A stretch of 64,000 nt of DNA, taken from contig NZ_CP011412.1 in the NCBI RefSeq assembly GCF_001007875.1, forward strand, positions 620,001-684,000. The letters run 5' to 3'. This DNA comes from Sedimenticola thiotaurini. GTDB taxonomy: Bacteria > Pseudomonadota > Gammaproteobacteria > Chromatiales > Chromatiaceae. The translations under genes and the position numbers were made by a program. Positions 18,903 through 27,519 of this stretch are shown piece by piece. A model generated the notes under the pieces. That model saw nothing but the letters and a program-made list of their open reading frames with translations, did not search any database and was not told where the DNA came from. Every line of letters starts with the position of its first letter. Position 1 is the stretch's first letter.

Positions 18903-19655
18903 ATGAAAGTACTGGTCGCAGTAAAGCGCGTTGTGGACTACAACGTAAAGGTTCGGGTGAAGGCGGATGAGACGGGGGTGGAGTTAGCCAACGTCAAGAT
19001 GTCGATGAACCCGTTTGACGAGATCGCGGTGGAAGAGGCGGTGCGGATCAAGGAGGCGGGCAAGGCGTCGGAGATCGTGGTGGTCTCACTGGGCGTGAAG
19101 CAGAGTCAGGAGACGATACGTAACGCCCTGGCACTGGGTGCTGACCGTGGCGTGCTGGTGGAGAGTGACGAGGAGCTGCAGCCGCTGGCGGTGGCGAAGC
19201 TGCTGAAGGCCGTGGTGGAGAAGGAGCAGCCGGAGCTGGTGATCCTGGGCAAGCAGGCGATTGATGATGACAGCAACCAGGTGGGTCAGATGCTGGCGGC
19301 GCTGCTGGGCTGGCCGCAGGGCACCTTTGCCTCCAAGGTGGAGCTGGCGGACGGCGCGGTGGCGGTGACCCGGGAGATTGACGGGGGGCTGGAGACGGTC
19401 AACCTGCAACTGCCGGCGGTGGTCAGCACCGACCTGCGGTTGAACGAACCGCGTTATGCCAAGTTACCCAACATCATGAAGGCGAAGAAGAAGCCGCTGG
19501 AGGTGATTCCGGTTGCTGAGCTGGGTGTGGACACGGCGCCGCGGCTGAAAGTGTTGAAAGTGAGCGAGCCGGGCCAGCGCCAGGCGGGAGTGAAGGTAGG
19601 CAGCGTCGCCGAGCTGGTGGAGAAGCTGCGCAACGAAGCGAAGGTGATTTCATGA
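18903..19655 (+). CDS. etfB: Electron transfer flavoprotein beta subunit
   Basis: 250-residue small subunit of ETF, the soluble FAD carrier between acyl-CoA dehydrogenases and ETF-QO. It starts [14 protein letters not shown] and contains [15 protein letters not shown], the AMP-site region, and the ETF-beta signature around [33 protein letters not shown] precedes the ATG. The stop overlaps the etfA start. Codon use is strikingly uniform (Ala mostly GCG, Leu mostly CTG) compared with neighbours, which suggests high expression. Confidence 0.96.
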   Translation: MKVLVAVKRVVDYNVKVRVKADETGVELANVKMSMNPFDEIAVEEAVRIKEAGKASEIVVVSLGVKQSQETIRNALALGADRGVLVESDEELQPLAVAKLLKAVVEKEQPELVILGKQAIDDDSNQVGQMLAALLGWPQGTFASKVELADGAVAVTREIDGGLETVNLQLPAVVSTDLRLNEPRYAKLPNIMKAKKKPLEVIPVAELGVDTAPRLKVLKVSEPGQRQAGVKVGSVAELVEKLRNEAKVIS

Positions 19656-20578
19656 GTATTCTGGTCATAGCGGAACACGACAATCGGGAGCTGAAGAGCG
19701 CGACCCTGCACACGGTAACGGCGGCGGGCCAACTGGAAGGTGATATTCACCTGCTGGTGGCGGGCTCGAACTGCGGTGGTGTGGCGGAAGCGGCGGCGAA
19801 GATAGCCGGTGTAGCCAAGGTACTGGTGGCGGATGACTCGGTTTATGAACACCCGCTGGCGGAAGGGCTCTCCCTGCTGGTGACCCGGCTGGCGGAAGGC
19901 TACAGTCACGTGCTGGCGCCGGCCACCACGTTTGGCAAAAACTTCCTGCCGCGGGTGGCGGCGCTGCTGGACGTGGCACAACTGTCGGACATCACGGCGA
20001 TCGAGAGTGGAGACACCTTTGTGCGGCCGATTTACGCGGGCAATGCCCTGGCGACGGTGCAGAGCAGTGACCGGATCAAGCTGATCACGGTACGGGGCAC
20101 GGCGTTTGATGCGGCGGGGGAGGGTGGCAGTGCGGCCATTGAAGGGATCGAAGCGGGGGAGGGTTACGACCGTTCCAGCTACGTGGGTGCCGAACTGACG
20201 GTCTCGGAGCGGCCGGAGCTGACCAGTGCGAAGATTGTGGTCTCGGGTGGCCGGGGCATGGGCAGTGGAGAGAACTTCAAGCTGATCGAAGCGGTGGCGG
20301 ACAAGCTGAATGCGGCGATTGGTGCCTCGCGAGCGGCGGTGGATGCGGGCTATGTACCGAATGACTACCAGGTGGGGCAGACCGGCAAGATCGTGGCGCC
20401 GGAGCTGTATATCGCGGTGGGCATCTCGGGTGCGATCCAGCACCTGGCGGGGATGAAGGAGAGCAAGGTGATCGTGGCGATCAACAAGGACGAGGAGGCG
20501 CCGATCTTCCAGGTGGCCGACTATGGGCTGGTGGCGGATCTGTTCCAGGCGCTACCGGAGTTGGAGCAGGCTTTATAG
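19652..20578 (+). CDS. etfA: Electron transfer flavoprotein alpha subunit
   Basis: 308-residue large subunit of ETF. The C-terminal FAD domain carries [44 protein letters not shown] and the ETF-alpha signature [21 protein letters not shown]-type region followed by [18 protein letters not shown]. The start overlaps etfB by ATGA. It shares the same uniform codon use as etfB. The operon ends in a strong terminator. Confidence 0.96.
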   Translation: MSILVIAEHDNRELKSATLHTVTAAGQLEGDIHLLVAGSNCGGVAEAAAKIAGVAKVLVADDSVYEHPLAEGLSLLVTRLAEGYSHVLAPATTFGKNFLPRVAALLDVAQLSDITAIESGDTFVRPIYAGNALATVQSSDRIKLITVRGTAFDAAGEGGSAAIEGIEAGEGYDRSSYVGAELTVSERPELTSAKIVVSGGRGMGSGENFKLIEAVADKLNAAIGASRAAVDAGYVPNDYQVGQTGKIVAPELYIAVGISGAIQHLAGMKESKVIVAINKDEEAPIFQVADYGLVADLFQALPELEQAL

Positions 20579-20605
20579 TCAGTCCCTCTCTTTAAAGCGG
20601 TTGGA

Positions 20606-20642
20606 AAAACGCCCTGCATTCGGTGATGCAGGGCGTTTTTTT
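20606..20642. terminator. Bidirectional rho-independent terminator
   Basis: AACGCCCTGCAT / ATGCAGGGCGTT stem with A run on the left and T run on the right, between the convergent etfA and nitroreductase genes. Confidence 0.92.
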
Positions 20643-20664
20643 ATACGCCTGGTATGGTTTTCCG

Positions 20665-21330
20665 TTACTCGAAAAAGCGCGTGAACTGTTCCACTTCTTC
20701 ACGGGGTGTGCGGTAGCTGTTGACAATATGGTCCTTGTTTTCGTAACCCATGGCCATACCGACCACCAGTTTTTTATCCTCGGAATATCCCAGTTCCCGT
20801 TTCACAATCTCCGGATACTCACCCAGGGCTGCCTGGGGGCAGGTGGCCAGACCCTGTTCCTCGGCCATCAGCATGATGGATTGAAGAAACATGCCGTAAT
20901 CGAGATAGGAGCCGGTTTCAAGAACACTATCTATAAAGAAGAACAGCATGACCGGTGCATCAAAGGCGCGATAGTTGGCCGCCCACTGATCCTGTTGACG
21001 TTGCTTGTCCTCCCGGCTGATGTTGAGGGTGGAGTACATCTGCAGTCCACAGGCCCGACGACGCTCCTTGTAAACCCCATCCCAGATCTCCGGGTAGTAT
21101 TGGAACTCCATGGCACCTTTCTGGCCATTTCGGAAAGCGGTCTCCATCAGGTCCCCCAGGCGGCGGCGTTTTTCTCCGGTCACGACGGCCACCTGCCAGG
21201 GTTGGGTATTGGTACCTGAGGGCGCATGGCGCGCAGCGTCCAGAATTTTGATGATCTTCTCTTTCTCCACCTCTTGTTGCAGAAAGGCCCGGGTGGATTT
21301 TCTCTGTTTGAGTGCTTCTTCAACTTGCAT
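20665..21330 (-). CDS. Nitroreductase-family FMN oxidoreductase
   Basis: 221-residue nitroreductase-fold protein. The FMN-binding start RKSTRAF, the AARHAPSGTNTQPW motif and the C-terminal VVGMAMGYENKD are diagnostic. The group to which it is most similar in layout reduces nitroaromatics or quinones with NAD(P)H, but the physiological substrate is not readable. ATG 21330 follows TGGAG. Upstream is a promoter-operator module nearly identical to that of the ETF-QO gene, so the enzyme is probably co-regulated with acyl-CoA oxidation and may act on an enoyl or quinone-like metabolite there. Confidence 0.88.
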   Translation of the reverse strand: MQVEEALKQRKSTRAFLQQEVEKEKIIKILDAARHAPSGTNTQPWQVAVVTGEKRRRLGDLMETAFRNGQKGAMEFQYYPEIWDGVYKERRRACGLQMYSTLNISREDKQRQQDQWAANYRAFDAPVMLFFFIDSVLETGSYLDYGMFLQSIMLMAEEQGLATCPQAALGEYPEIVKRELGYSEDKKLVVGMAMGYENKDHIVNSYRTPREEVEQFTRFFE

Positions 21331-21349
21331 GAATGGGCTCCAGTTAACC

Positions 21350-21364
21350 TTAACGTAAACGTCA
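21350..21364. promoter_or_regulatory. ACGT-core operator, second copy
   Basis: TTAACGTAAACGTCA. On the minus strand it reads TGACGTTTACGTTAA and directly abuts the -10 box, exactly as at the ETF-QO promoter. Confidence 0.7.
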
Positions 21365-21391
21365 TAATAGAGAATTCGTTCCAGATGTCTA
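21364..21391 (-). promoter_or_regulatory. Promoter of the nitroreductase gene
   Basis: Minus strand TAGACA (21391-21386), 16-bp spacer, TATTAT (21369-21364). Confidence 0.7.
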
Positions 21392-21670
21392 CGAAAATTA
21401 TGCCAGCTATACAGCATCACCCTAGGATGCGGTAAGTGGGGTAATAAGCGGTTGTTCCATTCTGAATATTGCCACCAAGTCAGTTGCCGTTGCTGATTAA
21501 TGCCAACAGAACTGTCGGGTACTGTCCGTTATGGAAAACTGTTTCCCTTCTCTGGGAAGCATTCAGGGTGTTTCAGGCAGTCTGCCCAGACCAGTTTTTG
21601 TTTGTCACGGATGGCTGATACCACTCCCTGATCCTCCGCACCGATCGATACAAAAGACCTGGACTATCTG

Positions 21671-22361
21671 ATGCCGTACCTAGACTGCGTTAAGTCATAC
21701 GATATAGGCGGGCAGTCGGGCTCTTTCCTGAATGAGGATGTTGTTTATCGTCTCGGTCGTGCCAGCGCCCGATAGATCAACCCCGAACAGGTGGTGTGTG
21801 GTGGCGACATGCATCTCTCTGGCGATATGCTCAAGAGTGCGCTCGCTGTCGGTTTGCCTATCGAAGCGTTTCTGTTCAAGTATCCGGGCAGCAGAATTAT
21901 TCATGATTCCTGATAGGTGTGGAGCACCCTGGAGATGATTGCTTAGCATGGCGGGGAGGTGAGCAGAGCAAATCCGTCATCTATTTATCAATGAACGGAT
22001 GGAGCGGGAGGGTGCTGAACACGACGGTAAGATGAGTGTGCACCACTGTTTTCAGGATTTTTTCTACTGCAATAGCGGTATGATTTTCTGTTTGTTAATG
22101 GCGGAACTGGTTTCAATATAGTGGCAACCCTTATCTGCTTTAGTGAATGACCGAATTGCGCTGTACCCCTCACCGGGGGATATCAACAGTCAGCTTGCCA
22201 ACCCGGCGGCTGCAATCAAACCGGTGTTGGACAACTATAGGGGCAGGTGACTGGTGGCGTATACGGATGGCATCAGTATTGAGTGGCGCAGCGGCAGATT
22301 TAATCTGCGCAGTTCAAATGCCGAACCGGCTGGGTGGCTCAATCTGGAGGCCGGGGGATAA
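21671..22361 (+). pseudogene. Decayed phosphomannomutase/phosphoglucomutase pseudogene
   Basis: Reading the + strand through stops recovers a clear phosphomannomutase. From ATG 21671: KSYDIGG..LNEDVVYRLGRA, a TAG at 21773, INPEQVVCGGDMHLSGDMLKSALA, then a jump to VGLPIEAFLFKYPGSRIIHD, which in intact enzymes lies over 200 residues later. Further stops (from 21908) and a frame change follow, with VWSTLEMIA and GGE pieces. From about 21963 one frame gives [26 protein letters not shown], a TAG near 22119, RIALYPSPGDINSQLANPAAAI, a TGA at 22248, and TDGISIEW..RFNLRSSNAEP to the stop at 22359. The span is about half the usual 1.4 kb, so a large internal deletion including the catalytic serine loop has occurred. 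No mobile element is adjacent. Confidence 0.88.
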
Positions 22362-22419
22362 CCATTTGATGGGCCGGAAATGTAGCGAGGTTCTGTTCCT
22401 GCAGAGCTCCGGACAAAAT

Positions 22420-22453
22420 AAAAGCCCGCTTCCTATAATCGGGGCGGGCTTTT
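22420..22453. terminator. Bidirectional rho-independent terminator
   Basis: AAAGCCCGC / GCGGGCTTT stem flanked by A and T runs. It can serve the H1-like gene on the minus strand and the former phosphomannomutase gene on the plus strand. Confidence 0.85.
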
Positions 22454-22459
22454 CACTGT

Positions 22460-22490
22460 CGGGATCTCTTTGTAAAAAAAAGAGATCCCG
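22460..22490. repeat. Perfect 12-bp inverted repeat
   Basis: CGGGATCTCTTT / AAAGAGATCCCG with a GTAAAAA loop, 10 bp after the H1-like stop and in tandem with the terminator at 22420-22453. A back-up terminator is likely. Confidence 0.65.
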
Positions 22491-22500
22491 CTACCGGCGT

Positions 22501-23091
22501 TTATTCGCTGGCTGCGCTTTCATTAGTTGCAGGAGTTGACGCTTTCCGGGCAGTTGTTTTGCGCGGACGACGCTTGGCCGTGGTTTTGCGTTTTTTCTTC
22601 GGTGCCGTGGCCTTAGCCCAGTCACTTTCAAACTTGGCCATGGCTTTCTGTTGTGCAACAGACTTCTTCTGTGCTGCGATGGCATCTTTGAGAGCCTGTT
22701 TGGCGCTCTTCATCTGCTCACGAAGTTCGGAAACCTTCTGGCTTGCTGTACGCAGGGTTTCACGAGCCCGCTCAAGCTGTTTCTGTGTAGCGGCTGTGCG
22801 GTTGGCGGCAACTTTTTCTGCCACGGCGTTCTTTTTGTCCCGTAGTGTTGCCTGTCGTGCTACAGCCTTATCCAGCTGCCCCTTGATCTTCTCTACACCC
22901 TTCTGTGCCTTAGTTACCTCTTTTTCGTAAAGCTTGGCCAATTGAACCTGGGATTTTGCAATTGACTGTTCAAGTTCAGTAACCGGAGAGATGCTGGGAG
23001 CTGCTTTTTTGGCAGCGGTAGTTCTGGTTGCGCGAACAGCCGTTTTCTTGGCGACGCGTTTCTTCGTGGTTCTTGCTTTTTTCGTGACCAT
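22501..23091 (-). CDS. Histone H1-like Lys/Ala-rich coiled-coil protein
   Basis: A 196-residue, highly basic protein in three parts: a Lys/Arg/Thr/Ala-rich N-terminus (TKKARTTKKRVAKKTAVR), a central coiled coil of about 110 residues rich in Ala, Gln, Lys and Glu (about 38-155), and a second basic tail with KKKRKTTAKRRPRKTTARK and AxTPAT repeats. Basic KTTA/KKAA tails are typical of bacterial H1-like and AlgP-like nucleoid proteins. DNA binding by the tails with the coiled coil as oligomerisation domain is inferred. No enzymatic motif. Confidence 0.75.
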   Translation of the reverse strand: MVTKKARTTKKRVAKKTAVRATRTTAAKKAAPSISPVTELEQSIAKSQVQLAKLYEKEVTKAQKGVEKIKGQLDKAVARQATLRDKKNAVAEKVAANRTAATQKQLERARETLRTASQKVSELREQMKSAKQALKDAIAAQKKSVAQQKAMAKFESDWAKATAPKKKRKTTAKRRPRKTTARKASTPATNESAASE

Positions 23092-23507
23092 CAGAGGTTC
23101 CCCATAAGAGTGTATGAATTGCGACGGGTAGTAGAGTCTTCCACCGGTCGAATATTGCCAAAGTTGGATACTGTTGCCAATACTTTATTGTCAAAAATTG
23201 AAAAAAATTCAAAGGTTTTACGAATAAATACGATACTCCTCTTAAACTGGGCGCGATAATTTTATTTTTTATTCTTAAATTATCTCCATCGATCCTTGTG
23301 TGAGTACCGATCTGATTCATTCAGTCAGGGTTGGCACCAACATCGGTTCTGTTCATAACCATTAGCAGAGCTTGTGTAGAAAAGATTAACCGGTGCGGTT
23401 CAAGTTAGATTTATCTCGGTCGCTATATAGCTCCAAGCAGGGTGAGCAAGACAACCCGGATCGTTTCCGCCCATCACTCCTAAATAATCTAATGTGCAGC
23501 CATAGTT
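23092..23507. other. Intergenic region between divergent H1-like and cheV genes
   Basis: A 416-bp AT-rich stretch, especially 23180-23290. It must carry the promoters of both divergent genes. I see no ORF, no strong hairpin and no clear operator in it. Confidence 0.45.
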
Positions 23508-24431
23508 GTGACTACTCAAAATACAATGCAAAGAAATAATCAAAAGGGCTCGCAACAGCGCGTGCTGCTGTTCAGTCTGTTTGGTCGTCAGGTGTTTGGT
23601 ATCAATGTTCTGAAGATCAAGGAGATCGTTCCCTATCGCGCCATGAACACGCTTCCCAGAGCCCATCCGGCAATTATCGGTATTGCCCGGTTACGGGGCA
23701 AACCGTTTCCGGTCATCGATATCTCTGCCACCCTGGGATTTACGGGTAGCAAGGATGCGTCGGAGCTTGCCGATTGTTCGATTATTATCTCGGAGTTTAA
23801 TCGTTCCCTGCAGGGCTTCCTGGTAAAGAAAGTGGACAAGATTATTCCTCTGGATTGGGATGCCATTCAACCACCGCCGTCATTATCAGGACGATTCAGC
23901 TACATTACCGGTGTGATCAATGTGGAGGACACTATTGTCGAAGTGATCGACGTAGAACGGGTACTGAATGAAGTGGCTCCGCCACCTGACAGTACCGGGA
24001 AGGGGCTCAGCCTGTCAGCAGAGCAACTGGAACAGTTGCGTCGAAAGTTGATCCTGGTGGTGGATGATTCCGGCCTGGCCAGAAAACAGATATCCCAGAC
24101 CCTGGCTATGATGGATATAGAGCCGGTAATGGCTAATGATGGCAAGGAGGCGCTGGAGTTACTTCATGCACTGCATGAAGAAGGTCGCACCGTTGACCTG
24201 ATTATTTCAGATATTGAAATGCCCGAAATGGATGGTTATACCCTGACCAGGGAGTTGCGCAAGGATGAGGATTTTTCATCTGTCTATATATTGCTGCATA
24301 CCTCACTGGCCGGTGTTGTCAGTCAGGAGTATGCGGCGGCCAGTGGCGCAGACGCTGCACTGACGAAGTTTGTTACTGAAGAGCTGGCCGCTGCGGTTCT
24401 GGAAGGACTGGGTCAGCATCAGAACCACTGA
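23508..24431 (+). CDS. cheV: Chemotaxis coupling protein CheV
   Basis: 307 residues: an N-terminal CheW-like domain (about 18-165; LFGRQVFGINVLKIKEIVPY, GIARLRGKPFPVIDI, ITGVINVEDTIVEVIDVE) joined to a C-terminal receiver domain (about 183-300; ILVVDDSGLARKQI, phosphoacceptor Asp235 in IISDIEMPEMDG, conserved Ser/Thr in LLHTS and Lys in LTKF). It couples receptors to CheA and can act as a phosphate sink. The start is probably GTG 23508, since an in-frame stop lies just upstream; ATG 23526 is the only other choice. No other chemotaxis genes are nearby. Confidence 0.92.
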   Translation: MTTQNTMQRNNQKGSQQRVLLFSLFGRQVFGINVLKIKEIVPYRAMNTLPRAHPAIIGIARLRGKPFPVIDISATLGFTGSKDASELADCSIIISEFNRSLQGFLVKKVDKIIPLDWDAIQPPPSLSGRFSYITGVINVEDTIVEVIDVERVLNEVAPPPDSTGKGLSLSAEQLEQLRRKLILVVDDSGLARKQISQTLAMMDIEPVMANDGKEALELLHALHEEGRTVDLIISDIEMPEMDGYTLTRELRKDEDFSSVYILLHTSLAGVVSQEYAAASGADAALTKFVTEELAAAVLEGLGQHQNH

Positions 24432-24530
24432 AGCGTTTCTCAATCTCCGCCATTTTTTCTCTTCGCCCTGGCTCCGGGGTAGGGTTACACTGGTCTTAAT
24501 CTTAAACCGCTTCAAATATCAATAAACAAG

Positions 24531-26879
24531 ATGAGTGTTAAACCCTACGCAGAGCGAATCCGGGTACGTGGCTTGGTACAGGGGGTCGGCTTCAGACCGA
24601 CGGTCTGGAATTTTGCCAATCGCTGCGAACTGCTTGGCGCAGTCTGGAATGATGCGCAGGGTGTATTGATTGATGCGGTGGGCAGCAAGTCCGCCATCGA
24701 CCAACTGACCGATTTAATCGCCCGGCATCCACCACCGCTGGCCAGAATCGATGGCATAGAGCGGCAACCATTGCCACCCGGCGAGCAGCCGGACTATACC
24801 CGGTTCGAGATTATCGAAAGCCGGGGCGGCGATATTCATACCGGTATTGTACCGGATGCGGCAACCTGCAGTGCCTGTCTGCAGGATATAGATGATCCGA
24901 CCAATCGACGTTACCGCTACCCATTCACCAACTGTACCCATTGTGGTCCCCGGCTCTCCATTGTGCGGGCCATCCCCTATGACCGGGCGACCACCAGTAT
25001 GGGTGATTTTCAACAGTGTGACGCCTGCCTGGCGGAATATGGTGATCCGTCCGATCGACGTTTTCATGCCCAACCGAACGCCTGTCCCGCTTGTGGTCCG
25101 CAGGTCTGGTTGGAGAATGGTGCTGGTGAACGGTTGCCTGCTGAACATGATGAAGATCCGATTGAGCGGGCTGCCAGATTGATAGCGTCCGGTGCAATTC
25201 TGGCGATCAAGGGGTTGGGCGGAGTCCATCTTGCCTGTGATGCGGGTAATGAATTGGTGGTTGCTGCTCTGCGATCAAGAAAGCGACGCTACCACAAACC
25301 CTTTGCTCTGATGGCCACTGACGCGGACATGATTCGTCGTTATGCCCACCTCAATGAACAGGAAGTGGCCCTGCTCAAGAGTAGCGCGGCCCCCATTGTC
25401 ATTCTGCAACAGGGGGGTGAAGAAATGCTGGCCCGAGAGGTGGCCCCTGGACAGCAGTCACTGGGTTTTATGCTGCCCTATACCCCCCTGCATCATCTGC
25501 TGATGGGACACCTGGCGCGCCCGATCGTGCTGACCTCGGGTAATCTGTCGGATGAACCACAGGTGATCTCCAACAAAGCCTCCCAGGAACGTCTGGCCGG
25601 AATTGCCGATTACTGGCTGCTGCATGATCGCGAGATCGTTAATCGCCTGGATGACTCGGTGGTGCGGGTGATGGATGGTGACGCCCGGATGTTGCGGCGT
25701 GCGCGCGGTTATGCGCCGGCTCCTATTGTGTTGCCCGATGGGTTCGAAAAGACACCCGCAATTCTGGCTTTGGGAGGTGAACTGAAGAACACGTTTTGTC
25801 TGCTGCGGGATGGCCAGGCCATCGTCTCCCAGCACATGGGGGATCTGGAGAACAGTGCCACAATGCGGGAGTATCATCGTTCCCTGGAACTCTACCGGCA
25901 GCTATATCAGCTCGATCCGGCTCTGGTGGTGGTCGATTACCATCCCAATTATCTCTCTACCCAGTGGGGTCAGCAGATGGCCAGTGAGCAGGACCTGCAA
26001 CTGGAAGCCGTGCAGCACCACCATGCCCATATCGCCAGTTGTATGGCTGAACATGGGCTGGGTCCTGATCATCCCGCTGTCCTGGGTGTCGCCCTGGATG
26101 GTCTGGGAATGGGGGAGAGTGGTTCCCTGTGGGGTGGTGAGTTTCTGAGGGTAAATTACTGTCAATTCCAACGTCTGGCCCATTTCAAACCGACGGCCAT
26201 GTTAGGGGGTGCCAAGGCGATGTATGAACCCTGGCGAAACACATTGGCTTACCTGTTGAGCGAATTCGAATGGGAGACGCTGCTGCAGGAGTATGGGGAT
26301 CTGGAATTGATCCGGTTTCTCAACGCGAAACCGATCATCAATCTGCAGCAGATGTGGGCGCGTGGGATCAATTCACCGCTGGCATCGTCCTGCGGCAGAC
26401 TGTTTGATGCAGTTGCAGCGGCCCTCAATATCTGTCGGGAACAGGCGAGTCATGAAGGACAGGCGGCCATTGAGATGGAAGCGCTGGCTGCACCGCCAAT
26501 GGGGCAACCTGGATACGGTCATCGACTGGAGTTGATTGAGGGGCGGTATGTGCTGGGTTGGCAGCCCCTATGGAGTGATTTGCTGGATGATCTGAAGCGA
26601 TCTGTGCCGGTGGCGATCATGGCGGCCCGGTTTCATCAGGGGATCATCGATGCGGTAACCCGGACTGCTCTTTTGCTTTGTCAGGAGCAGCAACTGGATA
26701 CGGTGGTACTCTCCGGTGGAGTATTTCAGAACAGAATTCTACTGGAGGGGGTCAGTGATCGGCTGCGGCAGCAGGGGCTGAATCTGCTGAGTCCCCGGCT
26801 TGTACCCGCCAATGATGGTGGTCTGTCACTTGGTCAGGCGGTTGTGGCGGCGGCGCGCTGGCAGAATCGCCCCTGCTGA
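24531..26879 (+). CDS. hypF: Hydrogenase maturation carbamoyltransferase HypF
   Basis: 782 residues. Makes the thiocarbamate on HypE that becomes the CN ligand of [NiFe] hydrogenases. Domains in order: acylphosphatase (about 8-95, RVRGLVQGVGFRPTVW), two zinc fingers (about 112-190, CSAC..CTHC and CDAC..CPAC), a YrdC-like domain (about 205-390, AIKGLGGVHLACDA, KRRYHKPFALM, TSGNLSDEP), and a Kae1-like C-terminal domain (HHHAHIASCMAEH, ALDGLGMGESG, SGGVFQNRIL, NDGGLSLGQ). All catalytic regions are intact. It stands alone, without hypABCDE or hydrogenase genes, so the rest of the system must lie elsewhere. Confidence 0.96.
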   Translation: MSVKPYAERIRVRGLVQGVGFRPTVWNFANRCELLGAVWNDAQGVLIDAVGSKSAIDQLTDLIARHPPPLARIDGIERQPLPPGEQPDYTRFEIIESRGGDIHTGIVPDAATCSACLQDIDDPTNRRYRYPFTNCTHCGPRLSIVRAIPYDRATTSMGDFQQCDACLAEYGDPSDRRFHAQPNACPACGPQVWLENGAGERLPAEHDEDPIERAARLIASGAILAIKGLGGVHLACDAGNELVVAALRSRKRRYHKPFALMATDADMIRRYAHLNEQEVALLKSSAAPIVILQQGGEEMLAREVAPGQQSLGFMLPYTPLHHLLMGHLARPIVLTSGNLSDEPQVISNKASQERLAGIADYWLLHDREIVNRLDDSVVRVMDGDARMLRRARGYAPAPIVLPDGFEKTPAILALGGELKNTFCLLRDGQAIVSQHMGDLENSATMREYHRSLELYRQLYQLDPALVVVDYHPNYLSTQWGQQMASEQDLQLEAVQHHHAHIASCMAEHGLGPDHPAVLGVALDGLGMGESGSLWGGEFLRVNYCQFQRLAHFKPTAMLGGAKAMYEPWRNTLAYLLSEFEWETLLQEYGDLELIRFLNAKPIINLQQMWARGINSPLASSCGRLFDAVAAALNICREQASHEGQAAIEMEALAAPPMGQPGYGHRLELIEGRYVLGWQPLWSDLLDDLKRSVPVAIMAARFHQGIIDAVTRTALLLCQEQQLDTVVLSGGVFQNRILLEGVSDRLRQQGLNLLSPRLVPANDGGLSLGQAVVAAARWQNRPC

Positions 26880-26891
26880 GGTCCGGCCGAC

Positions 26892-27329
26892 TTAACTCTC
26901 GAAACAGTGTTTCTGCGCCTTCAGGCGACGCAGCATTTCAATCCGATCCTCTGCTGAGATCATGCGGCCGCGCTCCTGATAGCGGAGATACTCCACATAG
27001 CCCGACAGGGCGTAGGCCGGCATCAGGATAGTGGTGCCAATCCAGATTGAGGCGCCATGGTAGGGATCTTCATAAAAGCCCGGTTGGTAGCTGTAGGTGT
27101 CCGGTGTCAGTTGTGCAATCTCCCGTTCCAGTGCTTCACAGGTGAGGATCTGTTCATTTCTGCTTGGTTCTGGAACAGCGGGGGTGCGGTAGAGCTGGAA
27201 AGGAAACGGGCTGGAATCCTTATCCTGTTCCGCTGAACTGTTCAAGTTATCGGCCATGGCGGTCGATGCAGTGACCAGTAAGAGCAGAAGTGGGGCGAGT
27301 TTTCTGCGGATTTGGACGGTGCCTGACAT
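26892..27329 (-). CDS. Secreted hypothetical protein
   Basis: 145 residues with a clear Sec signal peptide (RRKLAPLLLLLVTASTAMA, cleavage near AMA-DN). The mature part has a short low-complexity linker, two cysteines (ILTCEAL and QKHCFES) that could form a disulfide, and a hydrophobic segment around residues 93-110. GAGGAGAA precedes the ATG. It converges on hypF with a 12-bp gap. I do not recognise the family; periplasmic location is inferred. Confidence 0.65.
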   Translation of the reverse strand: MSGTVQIRRKLAPLLLLLVTASTAMADNLNSSAEQDKDSSPFPFQLYRTPAVPEPSRNEQILTCEALEREIAQLTPDTYSYQPGFYEDPYHGASIWIGTTILMPAYALSGYVEYLRYQERGRMISAEDRIEMLRRLKAQKHCFES

Positions 27330-27519
27330 GGATTTCTCCTCGAGTTCCTCATCTGATGGTAGCAGTATCGGCGATTAGTGCGAAAATTTGATCAGTGGCA
27401 AGGAAATAAAAACACGATTTTTCCAACAATTATCACATTAAGGCCAAAAACTCTGTGAAATCATGTTATCAATGCTGTAGCATAAGTAATTGCTAATATA
27501 ATGTTCGATGGAGCATGTT

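Noticed and set aside
19454-20443. A 329-codon Arg/His-rich frame antisense to etfA
   Set aside because: Composition is the reverse of the GCG/CTG-rich etfA codons; no motif.
21695-22539. Short frames on both strands (21695-21949 minus, 22147-22539 plus) as possible small genes
   Set aside because: Both fall in the phosphomannomutase pseudogene; the second is in the wrong frame for the homologous blocks and runs through a terminator.
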